Shown: one piece after another, positions 34,743 to 43,259 of the stretch
Layout: every line of letters starts with the position of its first letter
Position numbering within the stretch: the first letter of the stretch is position 1
Source: Synergistaceae bacterium
GTDB taxonomy: Bacteria > Synergistota > Synergistia > Synergistales > Aminobacteriaceae
Length of the DNA: 64,000 nt
Reading direction: 5' to 3'
Assembly (NCBI GenBank): GCA_018436725.1
Contig: JAHDKT010000042.1
Coordinates: forward strand, 1 to 64,000
Translations under genes and position numbers: made by a program
The notes under the pieces: model-generated
Told to the model about the DNA's origin: nothing
The model's database searches: none
The model's input: only the letters and a program-made list of their open reading frames with translations

Positions 34743-35186
34743 ATGGCCATGCCGATGCAGGTCAGTCTCGATGAAATTCTCTCCATGTTGCTCGCCAGGG
34801 TGGACAGCCTCGCGATCAACGATGAGAATTCGAAGAGCAAGTTCAACATCGTAGCCCGCGTTCTGTACAAAAAGGGCATCCTTACCGACGCGGATATCGT
34901 GGAGTCGATCAAGGAAGAGCATCTTATGCTGAAGGAACTTGGCGCAATCGCTGAAGAACCTTCCGACGAGATCGTCCAGACAATCGCCGACGGAATACTC
35001 CAGTGGATCAAGGGGGATGTCGCCTCCCTCAAAAAAGGAATGGAGGAGTACGAACGTCGTCTCCAGGAGGCTATGGCGAAGCAGCAATCTCAGAAACCCA
35101 AAATCGACGTGGCCTCTCCCGCTGTTTTGCAGCAGCTTAACCGGATGGGCGGCAAAGGACAAGGCGGAGGGAAGCTGATCATCTGA
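34743..35186 (+). CDS. Small helical protein of unknown function
   Basis: A 147-residue soluble, mostly helical protein (SLDEILSMLLARVDSLAIND, KFNIVARVLYKKGILTDADIVESIKEEHLMLKELG). A charged helix follows (LKKGMEEYERRLQEAMAKQQSQ), and the tail is glycine-rich (GGKGQGGGKLII). No motif points to an activity. It has a GAAAGGGG site, a possible own promoter and a strong terminator, so it is a well-defined gene. No family is recognised; it follows ychF without a terminator between them. Confidence 0.7.
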   Translation: MAMPMQVSLDEILSMLLARVDSLAINDENSKSKFNIVARVLYKKGILTDADIVESIKEEHLMLKELGAIAEEPSDEIVQTIADGILQWIKGDVASLKKGMEEYERRLQEAMAKQQSQKPKIDVASPAVLQQLNRMGGKGQGGGKLII

Positions 35187-35197
35187 TTTCGTAACGG

Positions 35198-35234
35198 GCG
35201 GCGGGCGGGTGGAGAACACCGCCCGCCGCTTTTT
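35198..35234 (+). terminator. Rho-independent terminator
   Basis: An 11-bp GC stem (35198-35208 with 35219-35229) is followed by five T. It ends the ychF/small-protein transcript just before the convergent SYLF gene. Confidence 0.85.
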
Positions 35235-35239
35235 CAGGC

Positions 35240-35938
35240 CTACTTCGCTCTTCGCATCACTTTTTCCAGCTCAAGAATCAGCTGCTTTATTTCGTTTTTC
35301 GACGCGACGGTGTTGAATGCGCTCTCCGCAGAGTAGGGTTTTCCCCAGTAGACCTGATTCGCGTTTTTATCTACATTGACTGCCGCTCCTTCCAGAGAAA
35401 GCCCGGCGAACAACCCCTTCGTCATCGAGTAGCTGTAGATAGAGGCTTTGAGCTTGTAGTCGGTTCCCAGCTCTCCTCTCCTTCCCAAAGGGCCTGCGGC
35501 GACGGCGAGATCGCCTCCGAGTTTTACATTGTTCCCCTTGAAACCGTCAAGCCCTCGCTCGTTGGTTATCACCAGCACGAGAGCTATGGATTGCGCTCCG
35601 ATCTGCAGACCCCACGAGGCGCCGGTCACGCTGACGAAAGACGGACCGTACCACCTCTTCGTGGCGGGATCACGGCGAAGTACCAGACCTTCTCCGTACT
35701 GGCCGCCGAAGACAAGGCCAGCCTTCACCACCGAAGGAAAGAGTGCCACTCCCTTTCCTTGTGCAATAAGATCGCCCATTGTCGCAGCGTCATCTTGTTT
35801 CGCCATCTCACGAAGAATACGTATCGAATCCGCAATTCTTCCTTTGGGAGTGGACGCGAACGAGGGGCTTCCCGCCGAGAACAGCACGACGGCGGCGCAC
35901 AGCGCGCCAAGGGAGAGATACACGCGAGACCTTGTCAT
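35240..35938 (-). CDS. Exported SYLF-domain (YSC84-like) protein
   Basis: A 232-residue protein with a signal peptide (cut near Ala29, PSFAS) and a SYLF lipid-binding domain in the rest: GVALFPSVVKAGLVFGGQYGEGLVL, PSFVSVTGASWGLQIGAQSIALVLVI, KLGGDLAVAAGPLGR and SYSMTKGLFAGLSLEG. SYLF domains bind phosphoinositides in eukaryotes; in bacteria they are exported proteins of unclear function. Monocistronic, with a minus-strand TACAAT near 35988-35983. Diverges from the TPR gene. Confidence 0.92.
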   Translation of the reverse strand: MTRSRVYLSLGALCAAVVLFSAGSPSFASTPKGRIADSIRILREMAKQDDAATMGDLIAQGKGVALFPSVVKAGLVFGGQYGEGLVLRRDPATKRWYGPSFVSVTGASWGLQIGAQSIALVLVITNERGLDGFKGNNVKLGGDLAVAAGPLGRRGELGTDYKLKASIYSYSMTKGLFAGLSLEGAAVNVDKNANQVYWGKPYSAESAFNTVASKNEIKQLILELEKVMRRAK

Positions 35939-36001
35939 TTTTTCTCCTCCTGATCAAAAGCGTTGTTTTGAAAGCTCCTTCACATTGTACATCATGAAAA
36001 T

Positions 36002-36030
36002 TTGACTGAAAAAAAAACGTGCGCTAAACT
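36002..36030 (+). promoter_or_regulatory. Sigma70-type promoter for the TPR gene
   Basis: TTGACT (36002-36007) and TAAACT (36025-36030) are exactly 17 bases apart, 50 bases before the TPR gene's start. Confidence 0.65.
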
Positions 36031-36079
36031 CCTCGGATGATAACGATGTCCACATAAGAAAAACGGAGGATTGATTTCC

Positions 36080-37009
36080 ATGAACACTACGGATCGCATT
36101 GAAGCGCTGCTGGACGAGGCATACAATACGGATGATCCGGAAACGATGGAGCGCCTTGCCCGCCAGGTTCTGAAGCACGACAAGGAGAACGTCGAGGCGC
36201 TTGTCCTGCTTGCCGATGTAACGGAAGATTCCGCCGAAAAGATTGCTTTCCTTGAGCGAGCCTGCCGAATTTTGGAGAAGGAGATGGAGACGGATCCTGT
36301 TCCGCAAGGTGATGCTTTTCTGGATGACGATCGAGGAATGCTCTATGCGGCTGCCCTTCAGCGATTGGGGTTTTCGTATTTCTCCGAAGGAGAGAACGAG
36401 AAGGCGCTTGAGATGGCCCGGGTTCTTATGGAGTACGATCCCGAACAACAGACCCTGGGAAAGACTCTTTTTTATCGTATTCTTCTTGAAATGAACGAAT
36501 TCGGCAGAGTTCTCGAAGAAAGTCTGAAGGAGCCGGAGCCTTTTCCTGCAATGCTGCATAGTCGCGCGATCGCCGCATTCAAGATTTCGGGAGCGGGGAT
36601 GCCCGCCTACCGAGCTCTATGGGAGGCATTCTCAGCCGATCCGGACGTTCCGTTTCATATACTTGGATATTACAATGAGCCGACGGATGACGCCGATGAG
36701 GAGGAGCTGGAGAGTTACAGCTTGGCTATGCTCTTCGAAGATGCATGGCTGACCGAATGCGATACGAACCTGGCGAACTGGCTTGCGGGCGGAACGATTC
36801 TTCTGGGATTGGCCGCATCTCTTTTTCCCTCCGAGAATACGGAAAAGATGCTCGTGCTTGCGGACGCTCTGGGGATAGCCGATGCGGCCGAAGATATCAT
36901 GGTGAAGCTTGAAAGCAGAACGGACTGGGGAGTTCTTTCGAAAGAAGAGAGAATTAAGGCTTCGCTCAAGCTTCTTTCGGAAGGACGATTTCTTCATGTC
37001 GGTTCATGA
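36080..37009 (+). CDS. TPR-like cytoplasmic protein
   Basis: A 309-residue, strongly acidic, all-helical protein. The first half shows TPR-like pairs (EALLDEAYNTDDPETMERLARQVLKHD, ALQRLGFSYFSEGENEKALEMARVLMEYDP). The second half continues helical (DPDVPFHILGYYNEPTDDADEEELESY). This resembles the tetratricopeptide proteins found beside SEC-C or regulatory genes, but no extra domain is seen. ATG 36080 is chosen because the ACGGAGGA site is 10 bases upstream; a TTG 9 bases earlier is too close to the site. The function is unknown. Confidence 0.75.
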   Translation: MNTTDRIEALLDEAYNTDDPETMERLARQVLKHDKENVEALVLLADVTEDSAEKIAFLERACRILEKEMETDPVPQGDAFLDDDRGMLYAAALQRLGFSYFSEGENEKALEMARVLMEYDPEQQTLGKTLFYRILLEMNEFGRVLEESLKEPEPFPAMLHSRAIAAFKISGAGMPAYRALWEAFSADPDVPFHILGYYNEPTDDADEEELESYSLAMLFEDAWLTECDTNLANWLAGGTILLGLAASLFPSENTEKMLVLADALGIADAAEDIMVKLESRTDWGVLSKEERIKASLKLLSEGRFLHVGS

Positions 37010-37064
37010 TAGAATCAAGCCGATCACGCCATTTTTTCCTTCAAAAGCATCTTAATATATGAAA

Positions 37065-37090
37065 ATGTAAATATTAAAAAATATTTACAT
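37065..37090. promoter_or_regulatory. AT-rich 11-bp inverted repeat, likely operator
   Basis: ATGTAAATATT (37065-37075) and its exact complement (37080-37090) flank four A. It lies in the AT-rich stretch about 90 bases before hndA. It is more likely a dimeric regulator's site than a terminator because no T-run follows. It does not match the standard Rex or FNR sites I know. The region 37010-37178 has no gene. Confidence 0.45.
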
Positions 37091-37178
37091 GATAAAAATT
37101 CAATCAAGGCGAATTTAAAATATAAATCAAATTATTTATTTTTCTATTGATTTTTTCTGGTATGGAAGGAGGCCGGCA

Positions 37179-37658
37179 ATGATTGTGGAAAAAACGGAGG
37201 ATGTTCGTTCCGTCGTACAGGGGATCACCGCTCAATGGAAGGGAAAACGCGGCGGTGTCATTCCGGTGCTTCAGGAAACGCAGAAAAAGATCGGCTACTT
37301 GTCCAGGGAGGCAATGGCAGCGGTTTCCGAAGAATTGGGCGTTCCTATCGCGGAGCTTTATGGTGTGGCGACGTTTTATACCCAGTTTCATCTGAAGCCC
37401 AGAGGACGGCATATTATTCGGGTCTGTCGCGGTACCGCATGCCATGTTCGCGGGAGTGCCAAGATCATGGACAAAATCATGAAAATGCTCGATGTAAAAG
37501 AGAACGGCACTACGGAGGATCTGCGTTTCACTCTTGAACCGGTCGCGTGCCTTGGCTGCTGCGGCCTCGCCCCCGTAGTGATGATCGACGACGATACCCA
37601 CGGCAGACTCACCGACGATGAAGCGTCTTTGAACGAGTTCCTCGATTCGTACGCCTGA
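37179..37658 (+). CDS. hndA: HndA/NuoE-like [2Fe-2S] subunit
   Basis: A 159-residue thioredoxin-fold iron-sulfur protein that carries electrons between the flavin subunit and the rest of an NAD(P)-linked hydrogenase or formate dehydrogenase. The four cluster cysteines are in the NuoE pattern: C83-x4-C88 (VCRGTACHV) and C124-x3-C128 (ACLGCCG). The N-terminal helical domain is typical (IPVLQETQKKIGYLSREAMAAVSE, YGVATFYTQF). It starts a six-gene run that leads to the selenocysteine formate dehydrogenase. GGAGG site at the start. Confidence 0.94.
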   Translation: MIVEKTEDVRSVVQGITAQWKGKRGGVIPVLQETQKKIGYLSREAMAAVSEELGVPIAELYGVATFYTQFHLKPRGRHIIRVCRGTACHVRGSAKIMDKIMKMLDVKENGTTEDLRFTLEPVACLGCCGLAPVVMIDDDTHGRLTDDEASLNEFLDSYA

Positions 37659-37660
37659 TC

Positions 37661-38209
37661 ATGCTCGAAGATCTCTCTCACCATATTCTCGACATCGCGG
37701 AAAACGGTGTCAATGCAGGAGCCGACGCGATAACCGTCGAATTCGAGGACGATGAAGAGTTTATTCGCCTGACGGTTCGCGACAACGGAAGGGGAATGGA
37801 CGCGACGACCGCCCGCGTAGTCGTCGACCCGTTTTTTACCACACGGACGGAGCGTCGTGTGGGACTCGGGCTTCCTTTTCTGAAACAGCTCGCCGATCTC
37901 TGCGGCGGCGAATTTCACCTCGATTCGGCTCCGGGAAAGGGGACAACCATTTCTGCATCGTTCTGTAAACAGTGCGTCGATACCCCTCCCGCAGGAGATA
38001 TTCCTTCGACATTGCTTACGCTTCTTATAGGTTATGGAAATGTTTCCTGGAAGTATGAGCATAGAGTCGGCGGACGCACGTTTATTTTGGACAGCGACGA
38101 ATTGAAAGAAGCCCTCGGAGGTGGGAATCCGTTCACGGACCCGGCCCTTGCCGTTGGAATAAAGGAGTACATCGCGGAAAATATCGCTGATCTCTATTTG
38201 GGGAAATAA
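37661..38209 (+). CDS. GHKL ATPase-like protein of the hnd operon
   Basis: A 182-residue protein with a histidine-kinase-type ATPase domain in its first 110 residues: N-box around E14-N18 (LDIAENGVNAGA), G1 box D41-N-G-R-G45 and G2 box VGLGLPF, then GKGTTISASF. There is no histidine dimerisation domain and no receiver, so it is not a complete kinase. Similar genes recur between the hnd-type subunit genes of anaerobes. A regulatory or anti-sigma-like role is possible, but its function is not established. Two bases separate it from hndA. Confidence 0.85.
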   Translation: MLEDLSHHILDIAENGVNAGADAITVEFEDDEEFIRLTVRDNGRGMDATTARVVVDPFFTTRTERRVGLGLPFLKQLADLCGGEFHLDSAPGKGTTISASFCKQCVDTPPAGDIPSTLLTLLIGYGNVSWKYEHRVGGRTFILDSDELKEALGGGNPFTDPALAVGIKEYIAENIADLYLGK

Positions 38210-38239
38210 TATTCAATAATAAGGGAAGAAGGAAAAGGA

Positions 38240-38626
38240 ATGGCAGAGGAAAGGAAGAAAGTCCGAAGTCTCGATGATCTCAAGAAGATCAAAGAGAGTA
38301 CGGCCGATTTGACATCCGCGCGTTCTGAGCAAGACAAGGTCAAGATCATTATCGGAATGGGGACATGCGGAATCGCCGCAGGGGCTCGCGAAATCATGAA
38401 TGCGGTGCTCAGGGAGCTTGATGTGCGTAAACTCCACAACGTCGCCGTGGAGACGACGGGGTGTATCGGCATGTGCCAGAACGAGCCCCTTCTGGACGTT
38501 ATTCGTCCGGGGGAACCAAGAATAACCTACTGCGCAGTTACGCCTTCCGATGTTTCCAGGATCGTTTCCGAGCATGTCGTGAACGGTCGCATCGTGCAGG
38601 AGAAGCTCTACGGCAGAGCCGACTAG
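38240..38626 (+). CDS. hndB: HndB-like [2Fe-2S] ferredoxin-domain subunit
   Basis: A 128-residue thioredoxin-like ferredoxin domain. The cluster cysteines are C43 (GTCGIAAGA), C75 and C79 (GCIGMCQNEP), and C98 (TYCAV). HndB-type subunits pass electrons inside NAD(P)-linked [FeFe] hydrogenases; here the catalytic partner is formate dehydrogenase. The charged N-terminal 30 residues form a linker helix. It sits between the GHKL gene and hndC, and AGGAAAAGG lies at its start. Confidence 0.92.
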   Translation: MAEERKKVRSLDDLKKIKESTADLTSARSEQDKVKIIIGMGTCGIAAGAREIMNAVLRELDVRKLHNVAVETTGCIGMCQNEPLLDVIRPGEPRITYCAVTPSDVSRIVSEHVVNGRIVQEKLYGRAD

Positions 38627-38644
38627 GCGCGGAGGGATCGGGTT

Positions 38645-40438
38645 ATGGCTTTATACCGCGCACACGTTCTCATCTGTCACGGGACGGGATGCGTTTCCGG
38701 CGGCGCTACGAAGGTGCTTGACGCGTTCAAGGAGGAACTCGCGAAAAAAGGTCTTGAAAAAGAGATCCTTGTCATCGCTACGGGGTGTCACGGCATGTGC
38801 GAGTTCGGCCCCATCGTCGTGGTCTACCCTGAGGGAACGTTTTATTCGCGGGTGCAGCCCGCGGATGTCGCCGATATAGTCGAAGAGCATCTCTACAAGG
38901 GGCGGATAGTCACACGCCTGCTCTACAGAGAACCTCTTACGGCTCAGAAAGTCCGTCACTACAAGGAGATTCCTTTTTACGGCAAGCAGCATAGAATCGT
39001 GCTGAGCAACTGCGGCTATATAAATCCCGATAATATCGACGAGTACATTTCCAGGGACGGCTATCAGGCTCTTGGAAAGTGCCTTGTTGAGATGAATCCT
39101 GCCGCGGTTATCGACGAGATTAAAAAATCCGGCCTCCGCGGACGCGGCGGCGGCGGATTTCCGACAGGAATGAAGTGGGGTTTTTGCGCGGCGTCTCCCG
39201 GCGACAAGAAGTATGTCATATGCAACGCGGACGAGGGAGATCCCGGCGCGTTCATGGACCGGTCCATACTCGAGGGCGATCCGCATGCAGTCATCGAAGG
39301 TATGATGATCGGCGGGTATGCCATGGGCGCCGACGAAGGCTATATTTACTGCCGGGCCGAGTATCCCCTGGCTATCAAGCGCCTCCGGACCGCCATCGCG
39401 CAGGCCACCGAGTACGGCCTTCTCGGCGACAATATCCTCGGAACGGACTTCAGCTTCACCCTTCATATCAAGGAAGGCGCCGGGGCTTTCGTCTGCGGCG
39501 AGGAGACCGCGCTCATGGCGTCGATCGAAGGGCAAAGAGGCATGCCTCGGGCTCGTCCGCCGTTCCCAGCCGTTAAAGGACTCTGGGGCAAGCCGACAAA
39601 CATCAACAACGTAGAGACTTGGGCGAACGTGCCGAGGATCATCGTTCAGGGGGCCGAATGCTTCGCCGCCTTGGGAACCGAGAAGTCCAAGGGAACCAAA
39701 GTCTTCGCTCTCACCGGAAAGGTCAAGAATACGGGTCTCGTTGAAGTGCCGATGGGAATCACGATCCGCGAGATCGTCTTCGAAATCGGCGGCGGCATCA
39801 TCGGCGACAAGAAGTTCAAGGCCGTCCAGATAGGCGGTCCTTCCGGCGGCTGTCTTGTCGAGGAACATCTCGATCTTCCGGTGGACTACGAATCGCTCAC
39901 AGCTGCGGGCGCTATCATGGGGTCCGGCGGACTTGTGGTTCTCGACGAGGGGAACTGCATGGTGGATACGGCGAAATTCTTCCTCGAATTCACCCAGCGC
40001 GAATCCTGCGGGAAGTGCGTACCTTGCCGGGAAGGAACAAAGAAGATGCTCGATATCCTCGTTCGTATCACTGAGGGGAAGGGGGAGCCGAACGACATCG
40101 ACAGGCTGCTCTATCTCGGCAACCAAATAAAGGATGCGTCTCTTTGCGCGCTCGGCGGTACCGCGCCCAACCCTGTGCTGACGACGCTGAAGTACTTCCG
40201 GCATGAGTACGAGTCGCATATATTCGATAAGAAATGCCCTTCGGGTGTCTGCCAGAGCCTTTTGAGCTACACAATCACTCCCGAGAAGTGTATCGGGTGC
40301 ACGAAGTGCGCCCGGAACTGCCCTGTTCACTGTATTTCCGGCAAGGTGAAGGAAGTACATGTCATCGATCAGGAAAAGTGCATCAAGTGCGGCGCATGTA
40401 TGGATAATTGTCCCGTCGGGGCCGTTGTCAACGGATAG
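38645..40438 (+). CDS. hndC: HndC/NuoF-like NAD(P)-binding flavoprotein subunit
   Basis: A 597-residue diaphorase subunit that binds NAD(P)H and FMN. Domain order: an N-terminal [2Fe-2S] thioredoxin-like domain (C11, C16, C48, C52), the FMN/NAD fold with GRGGGGFPTG (166-175) and CNADEGDPGAFMDR, an SLBB domain, the 4Fe-4S helical bundle (ESCGKCVPCREG), and a C-terminal 2[4Fe-4S] ferredoxin (CIGCTKCARNCP and C579-x2-C-x2-C-x3-C589-P). This is the subunit proposed to split electrons in bifurcating enzymes. Its neighbours supply the other subunits. Confidence 0.95.
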   Translation: MALYRAHVLICHGTGCVSGGATKVLDAFKEELAKKGLEKEILVIATGCHGMCEFGPIVVVYPEGTFYSRVQPADVADIVEEHLYKGRIVTRLLYREPLTAQKVRHYKEIPFYGKQHRIVLSNCGYINPDNIDEYISRDGYQALGKCLVEMNPAAVIDEIKKSGLRGRGGGGFPTGMKWGFCAASPGDKKYVICNADEGDPGAFMDRSILEGDPHAVIEGMMIGGYAMGADEGYIYCRAEYPLAIKRLRTAIAQATEYGLLGDNILGTDFSFTLHIKEGAGAFVCGEETALMASIEGQRGMPRARPPFPAVKGLWGKPTNINNVETWANVPRIIVQGAECFAALGTEKSKGTKVFALTGKVKNTGLVEVPMGITIREIVFEIGGGIIGDKKFKAVQIGGPSGGCLVEEHLDLPVDYESLTAAGAIMGSGGLVVLDEGNCMVDTAKFFLEFTQRESCGKCVPCREGTKKMLDILVRITEGKGEPNDIDRLLYLGNQIKDASLCALGGTAPNPVLTTLKYFRHEYESHIFDKKCPSGVCQSLLSYTITPEKCIGCTKCARNCPVHCISGKVKEVHVIDQEKCIKCGACMDNCPVGAVVNG

Positions 40439-40452
40439 GAGAGGATTAAAAA

Positions 40453-43164
40453 ATGGCAGGTATAAATGCGATCATCAACGGGAAGTCGATCACTGCGGAA
40501 CAGGGGATGACGATCCTCCAGGCCGCACGGGCCAATGGCGTTCACATTCCGACGCTCTGCGATCATCCGGCGATCAGTCCGTTCGGCGCCTGCCGTATCT
40601 GCCTCGTGGAAGCCGAGAAGAATCCCAAGCTCCTCACCTCGTGCACCACGCCTCTTAACGAGGGGATGGTTGTGCACACGAATACTCCGAGAGTCATGGA
40701 AGCCCGCAAGGCCGTGCTTGAACTCATCCTTGTCCGCCACCCGCTGGATTGCTTCTCCTGCTCCAGCAACGGCAAATGCGAGCTTCAGGATGTTGCCTAT
40801 GAACTGGGGGTGAAGTATTCACGTTTCGCGGATCCAGGCGATACGAACACTTCCCACAAGCTTGAGGATGCCAATCCCTTCTACGTCCGCGATCTGAATA
40901 AATGCATCCTCTGCGGCCGCTGCGTCCGCGTGTGCGAAGAGCATGCAGTCTACCACGCCATCGATTTCCAGGGGCGAGGCATCAATACGTCGATTCAACC
41001 TCCCGTCGGCTCGCCGATGGAAGAGTCCGACTGTGTCTTTTGCGGCCAGTGCGTCCAGGTCTGTCCCGTGGGTGCTCTCTACGAAAAGACCGCAGTGGGT
41101 CGGGGACGCCCCTGGGATCTTGAAAAAGTCAAGAGCGTTTGTTCTTACTGCGGCGTAGGGTGCGAGCTGGAAATCAACGTCAACAAAAAGACAGGCAGAA
41201 TCGCCAATGTTACAACGAACTACTCCAGCCCTACGGCTCTCAACAAGGGAAGATCGTGCGTCAAAGGGCGCTTCGCCTGGCAGTTCGTCCACAGCGAAGA
41301 TCGCTTGACTACGCCGCTTATCCGCGAAGGAGACACTTTCCGCAAAGCTTCCTGGGACGAGGCGCTCGCTCTTATAACTGAAAAGCTTGGAGGAATCAAG
41401 GAGAAGTACGGAAGCGACGCGCTCGGTTTCTTTGCCTCCGCCCGCTGCACGAACGAGGAAAACTTCCTCATGCAGCGCCTTGCAAGGGAGGTGATGGGCA
41501 CAAACAACGTCGATCACTGTGCCCATCTGTGACACAGCGCCACAGTGACGGGTCTCGGCGAGACCCTCGGCAGCGGCGCTATGACGAATAGCTTCGAATC
41601 CATCAAGTCGGCCGACACGATTCTCATCATCGGCTCGAACACGACCGAAAACCACCCGGTAATAGGCTCCTTCATCAAAGAGCGAAAGAAGAAGGGAAAC
41701 TGCACCTTGATCGTCTGCGATCCGCGGAAGATAGAGATGGCCAAGTTCGCCGACATCTATATCCGTCAGAAAGCAGGCTCGGACGTTGCTCTTTTGAACG
41801 GCCTGATGCACATGATCATTCGCGACGGCCTTCACGCCCCCGATTTCATTGAAAAGAACGTCAACAACTTTGAAAAACTGAAAGAGACCGTGGCAAAGTA
41901 CACTCCGAAGTACGTCTCGGAGATCGCCGGCGTAGCCCCCGAACTCATCGAGGATGCCGCGCGTGCGTATGCGAAGGGGCCGAACTCCGCAATTTTCTAC
42001 ACAATGGGGATCACGCAGCACCTAAACGGAACGAACAACGTGCGTTCCGTCGCGAACCTGGCGCTCCTCTGCGGCATGCTCGGTCGGCCAGGTACCGGAG
42101 TCAATCCTCTTCGCGGACAAAACAACGTGCAGGGCGCCTGCGACACCGGTTGCCTTCCCGAGGTGCTTCCCGGCTATCGAAAAGTTGGTCTTCCTGCGAC
42201 GCAGCAGAAGGTCAAAGACGTCTGGGGTACCGACCTTCCTGCGACGCCAGGCCTCTCAGTGGTGGAAATGATGCATGCCGCCGGAGAAGGGAAGATCAAG
42301 GGGATGTACATCATGGGCGAAAACTCCATGGTGACCGAACCGGATTCCGACCACGTCCGCCACTCGCTGAAAAAACTCGAGTTCCTCGTAGTACAGGATA
42401 TCTTCCTGACGGAGACCGCAGAATTCGCACACGTGGTCCTTCCTGCGGCAAGCTGGGGCGAAAAGGACGGAACCTTCACCAACACGTGCCGGTCGGTCCA
42501 GAGAGTCCGCAAGGCCGTAGACTCGCCCGGAGAAGCGCGGCCCGACTGGGAGATTCTGCTTGCGGTAGGAAAGCGCCTTGGCGCTCCGTGGAACGATATG
42601 TACTCCCCCGAGACGATCTTCAACGAGATCGGAAAGATTGCTCCGGCGTACGCAGGTATTACCTACGGACGCCTTGAAGGCGGCGCGCTTCCATGGCCCT
42701 GCCCGACATGCGATCATCCGGGAACGCCCATCTTGTACACTACGGGTTTTCCGCGAGGCAAAGCTGACTTTTCACCATGCGATTGGGAGAAACCGGAGGA
42801 ATGGCCGACCCAAGAGTATCCGTTTATAGCCACTACCGGAAGAGTGCTCTATCACTATCATTCGGGAAGCATGACCAGGCGGAGCGCTCCGGGCGAGTTT
42901 ATCAAAGAGATGTACATAGAGATAAACCCGGCCGACGCAAAAGCACTGAATATACAAGATGGTGAAAAAATCAAGGTGACTTCTCGAAGAGGCGAAGTCT
43001 GCGCTGCGGCGAAAATTACCGACCGCGTTCCTGCCGGCACTCTTTTTCTGCCGTTCCACTTCAGTGAAGCCTCGGCGAATATACTCACCTCGGCGAAGAT
43101 CGATCCTGTTTCGAAGACGCCGGGATTCAAAGTCAACGCGGTAAAAGTGGAGAAAGCGGTGTAA
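40453..43164 (+). CDS. fdhA: Selenocysteine formate dehydrogenase, catalytic subunit
   Basis: A 903-residue enzyme that oxidises formate to CO2 at a molybdenum or tungsten bis-pterin site. An in-frame TGA at 41530-41532 splits two long frames. The flanking residues NVDHCAHL-[TGA]-HSATVTGLG fit the conserved formate dehydrogenase active site, so the TGA is read as selenocysteine 360. The N-terminus is NuoG-like: [2Fe-2S] C36, C47, C50, C64; His96/C100/C103/C109; two [4Fe-4S] sites (C151-C161, C194-C204). Then the catalytic fold has its own [4Fe-4S] (C230, C233, C237, C269) and a C-terminal pterin-binding domain. It lies after hndABC and before focA. Confidence 0.93.
41530..41581 (+). promoter_or_regulatory. 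Candidate SECIS element at the selenocysteine codon
   Basis: Bacterial SECIS hairpins start at the UGA and carry GGUC near the loop. Here GGTCT begins exactly six codons after the TGA, the same spacing as in the E. coli fdhF element as I recall it. AGCGCC just after the TGA can pair with GGCGCT at the far end of the interval. GGTCTC/GAGACC offers an alternative inner stem. The fold needs computation. Confidence 0.55.
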
Positions 43165-43259
43165 CTCAGCTTCATTTTTGAGCAACCCGGAAAAATTCGG
43201 TTCGCCTCTGGAGATATCACAATACAATACGCTTTGAAAAACAGAAAGAAGGGAATAGT

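Noticed and set aside
38651..40360. A 569-residue open frame on the minus strand over hndC
   Set aside because: It is a mirror of the strongly conserved hndC coding sequence. It has no family match or promoter and arises from codon bias on the other strand.
40453..41532. A stand-alone 359-residue NuoG-like protein followed by a separate 539-residue dehydrogenase
   Set aside because: The second frame has no ribosome site at its first ATG and begins inside the catalytic fold. The TGA is at the conserved selenocysteine position, so one 903-residue gene fits better.
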